64,000 nucleotides of DNA from contig JAENZD010000001.1 in the NCBI GenBank assembly GCA_016841445.1, forward strand, positions 1,178,001 to 1,242,000, written 5' to 3'. The notes beneath the pieces were generated by a model that saw nothing but the letters and a program-made list of their open reading frames with translations, had not been told where the DNA came from and did no database searches. The DNA is from Anaerolineaceae bacterium. GTDB lineage: Bacteria; Chloroflexota; Anaerolineae; Anaerolineales; Anaerolineaceae. Within the stretch, counting starts at the first letter, position 1; each line of letters begins with the position of its first letter. Below, in pieces: positions 62,812-64,000 of this stretch. A program made the translations under genes and the position numbers.

Positions 62812-63583
62812 GCTCGGATTTTTCTCCGGCAGCAGCCTGTTCCATAATCTCTACCCTATCACCAAATTCATTTGGTTATTGATAGGATCAGTGGTCCTGA
62901 TCATTATCCAGTCTAGCCGGCTGATCGGGATAACAGCAATAATATTCTTCACAACATTGCTTATTCTTCATCCTGCAATATGGAAAATCCGGGGGTTCAG
63001 GCTCGCACTTGTAACCGGAGCGATCCTTTTAATTCTCTACTTTTTATGCGATAAACGTGGTGAGATATTAGCTTTTGATCAAGCCCCGACGCTTTTTTGG
63101 ATCACTTCTGGGGGTCTTCATAAAGGACTTCTGGTTAGCGGAAGATTCCTGGCAATCATCTGCTTGAGCTATTTGTTTATTTTAACAACCTCCCCAAACC
63201 ACCTTGCCTATGGATTGATGAAAATGGGTGTACCTTATCGATATGGTTTCATGCTTGTCACAGCATTACGTTTGGCACCGACCTTAGAAGAAGAGGGACA
63301 AACCATCTATCGTGCACAGTTGGTGCGAGGGATTAAATATGATAGCAAAAATCTCAAGCGATTTTTACTCCTCATCAGGCAGTTTTTATCTCCCCTGCTT
63401 TTCAGTGCATTACGAAAAGCAGATAAGCTTGTTTTCAGTATGGAAAGCCGCGGCTTCGGGAAGTTCCCTTTACGCACCTTTCGCGATCAGACCGCTCCTG
63501 GCTACAATGATCTTTATTTTTCAATCAGCTTGTTTATGTTTTTCTCATCTTTGCTGATCCTTGACATTGGAGGGATATTATGA
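62804..63583 (+). CDS. ecfT: ECF-transporter transmembrane component
   Basis: The 259-residue membrane protein (CbiQ/EcfT family) couples the ATPases to the S component. The start is ATG 62804, overlapping the ATPase stop by eight bases; a longer in-frame start lies deep inside that gene. It has five or six helices, the cytoplasmic LRLAPTLEEEGQTI segment and the two coupling motifs containing ARG-like triplets, RAQLVRGIK and MESRGFG. Its stop overlaps the ATG of the heme-motif gene. Confidence 0.9.
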   Translation: MHKLGFFSGSSLFHNLYPITKFIWLLIGSVVLIIIQSSRLIGITAIIFFTTLLILHPAIWKIRGFRLALVTGAILLILYFLCDKRGEILAFDQAPTLFWITSGGLHKGLLVSGRFLAIICLSYLFILTTSPNHLAYGLMKMGVPYRYGFMLVTALRLAPTLEEEGQTIYRAQLVRGIKYDSKNLKRFLLLIRQFLSPLLFSALRKADKLVFSMESRGFGKFPLRTFRDQTAPGYNDLYFSISLFMFFSSLLILDIGGIL

Positions 63584-64000
63584 AACAAAAACGCACAATC
63601 ATTATTCTTGCTGCTTCAGCGGTTATTTTGATAGGTATCATCGTTATTTTAATTATCACAACCAAGCCCATGCCGGTGAGGTTGCTCAGTGAATACAGCC
63701 TTGCTGCTTTGTGGCATGAAGGAGAGAAAATGAATGAGTGTGCTGAATGCCATGATGCGGTAGATTTCCATGCCTGCGAAACCTGCCATGATGAGCATGG
63801 ATCAGTGGAGCTGGAAAATTTTCCTTTTTTTGAAGTCGTCGAGTTAACCCGAGACGTGCCTGACCCAGGTTATTTGCAGGTCAATCAGATCCTGCCTGAC
63901 CAGGAAAACTTGGGAACCTACATTACTGTATTCGAATTTTTATCACAGAATGGTGTTGATGATTTCGAATCGATCACCTTCACGAGCAGTGATGGCAGGT
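63580..64000 (+). CDS. Membrane-anchored c-type cytochrome-like protein with two CxxCH motifs (partial, runs off window)
   Basis: ATG 63580 overlaps the ecfT stop (ATGA), and GGAGG lies upstream. The visible 140 residues have a membrane anchor (about 5-25), then CAECH (about 52-56) and CETCH (about 64-68), two covalent heme-c binding motifs. A region follows with FFEVVELTRDVPD and TYITVFEFLSQNGVDDFESI that resembles the molybdopterin-oxidoreductase-like domains of the first gene of the operon. The frame is open at base 64000. A redox protein outside the membrane is expected. Its tight coupling to a transporter is unusual. Confidence 0.8.
   Translation, partial: MKQKRTIIILAASAVILIGIIVILIITTKPMPVRLLSEYSLAALWHEGEKMNECAECHDAVDFHACETCHDEHGSVELENFPFFEVVELTRDVPDPGYLQVNQILPDQENLGTYITVFEFLSQNGVDDFESITFTSSDGR

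Noticed and set aside
1-64000. CRISPR arrays, insertion sequences, prophage or integrated elements
   Set aside because: No regularly spaced direct repeats, transposase, integrase or terminal inverted repeats were seen by eye. The TPR/peptidase operon shows no flanking repeats, although short repeats could be missed without computation.

Overview
The window looks like a chromosomal stretch of an uncultured anaerobic member of the Chloroflexota, class Anaerolineae. I infer this from the gene families and their order: a YqeY - PgpH - YbeY run, a ComEA-like protein, LysM/M23 endopeptidase, acidic TPR proteins, 2-oxoacid:ferredoxin oxidoreductase and a pyrophosphate-type phosphofructokinase. Base composition is moderate and even. 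I saw no rRNA, phage, insertion sequence or CRISPR array. Most genes are housekeeping, in short operons on both strands.

Positions 1-12571 hold the 3' end of an unknown gene, trxB, an M20 peptidase, a DUF1385 protein, a ComEA-like protein, a broken Het-C/phospholipase-C-like gene, yqeY, pgpH, ybeY, a coiled-coil membrane protein, ornithine carbamoyltransferase, ornithine aminotransferase and pyruvate kinase. Positions 12591-22792 hold korBA with a GntR-type regulator that has a clear promoter and operator-like palindrome, tex, a two-gene ABC exporter with one degenerate ATP site, and a sterol-desaturase-family gene. Positions 22964-26445 are a glycine-riboswitch-controlled gcvH-gcvPA-gcvPB operon. 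Positions 26504-38261 hold xth, a LysM/M23 peptidase, tRNA-Leu(GAG), plsX, rluB-scpB, a sugar-nucleotide decarboxylase-like SDR with GtrA, a URO-D-family protein, rsmD, a Nudix gene, a PPi-type phosphofructokinase and a GT87-like membrane protein. Positions 38362-46332 hold rpoD, an acidic protein with repeated tryptophan motifs, a DUF2007 gene, rpmF, hflX, an aminotransferase and trmFO.

The most interesting part is 46412-59675. It appears to be a self-contained sigma-54 circuit. An rpoN gene with an unusual four-cysteine zinc-ribbon-like insert sits behind its own -24/-12 promoter and is followed by a soluble PAS/GAF histidine kinase and a sigma-54 activator that has no C-terminal DNA-binding domain. 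A second, nearly identical -24/-12 promoter precedes a small membrane protein, an 1806-residue TPR protein and an 887-residue TPR protein with a caspase/gingipain-like peptidase domain (His617/Cys664). I infer that the kinase and activator switch on this peptidase module together with more RpoN.

The right end (59722-64000) is a second notable operon. A promoter and a highly structured leader RNA, possibly a molybdenum-cofactor-type riboswitch, precede an ECF-type transporter. Its S-component-like protein carries two extra molybdopterin-oxidoreductase-like repeats. The operon continues with a tandem ATPase, EcfT and a membrane-anchored protein with two CxxCH heme motifs that runs off the window.
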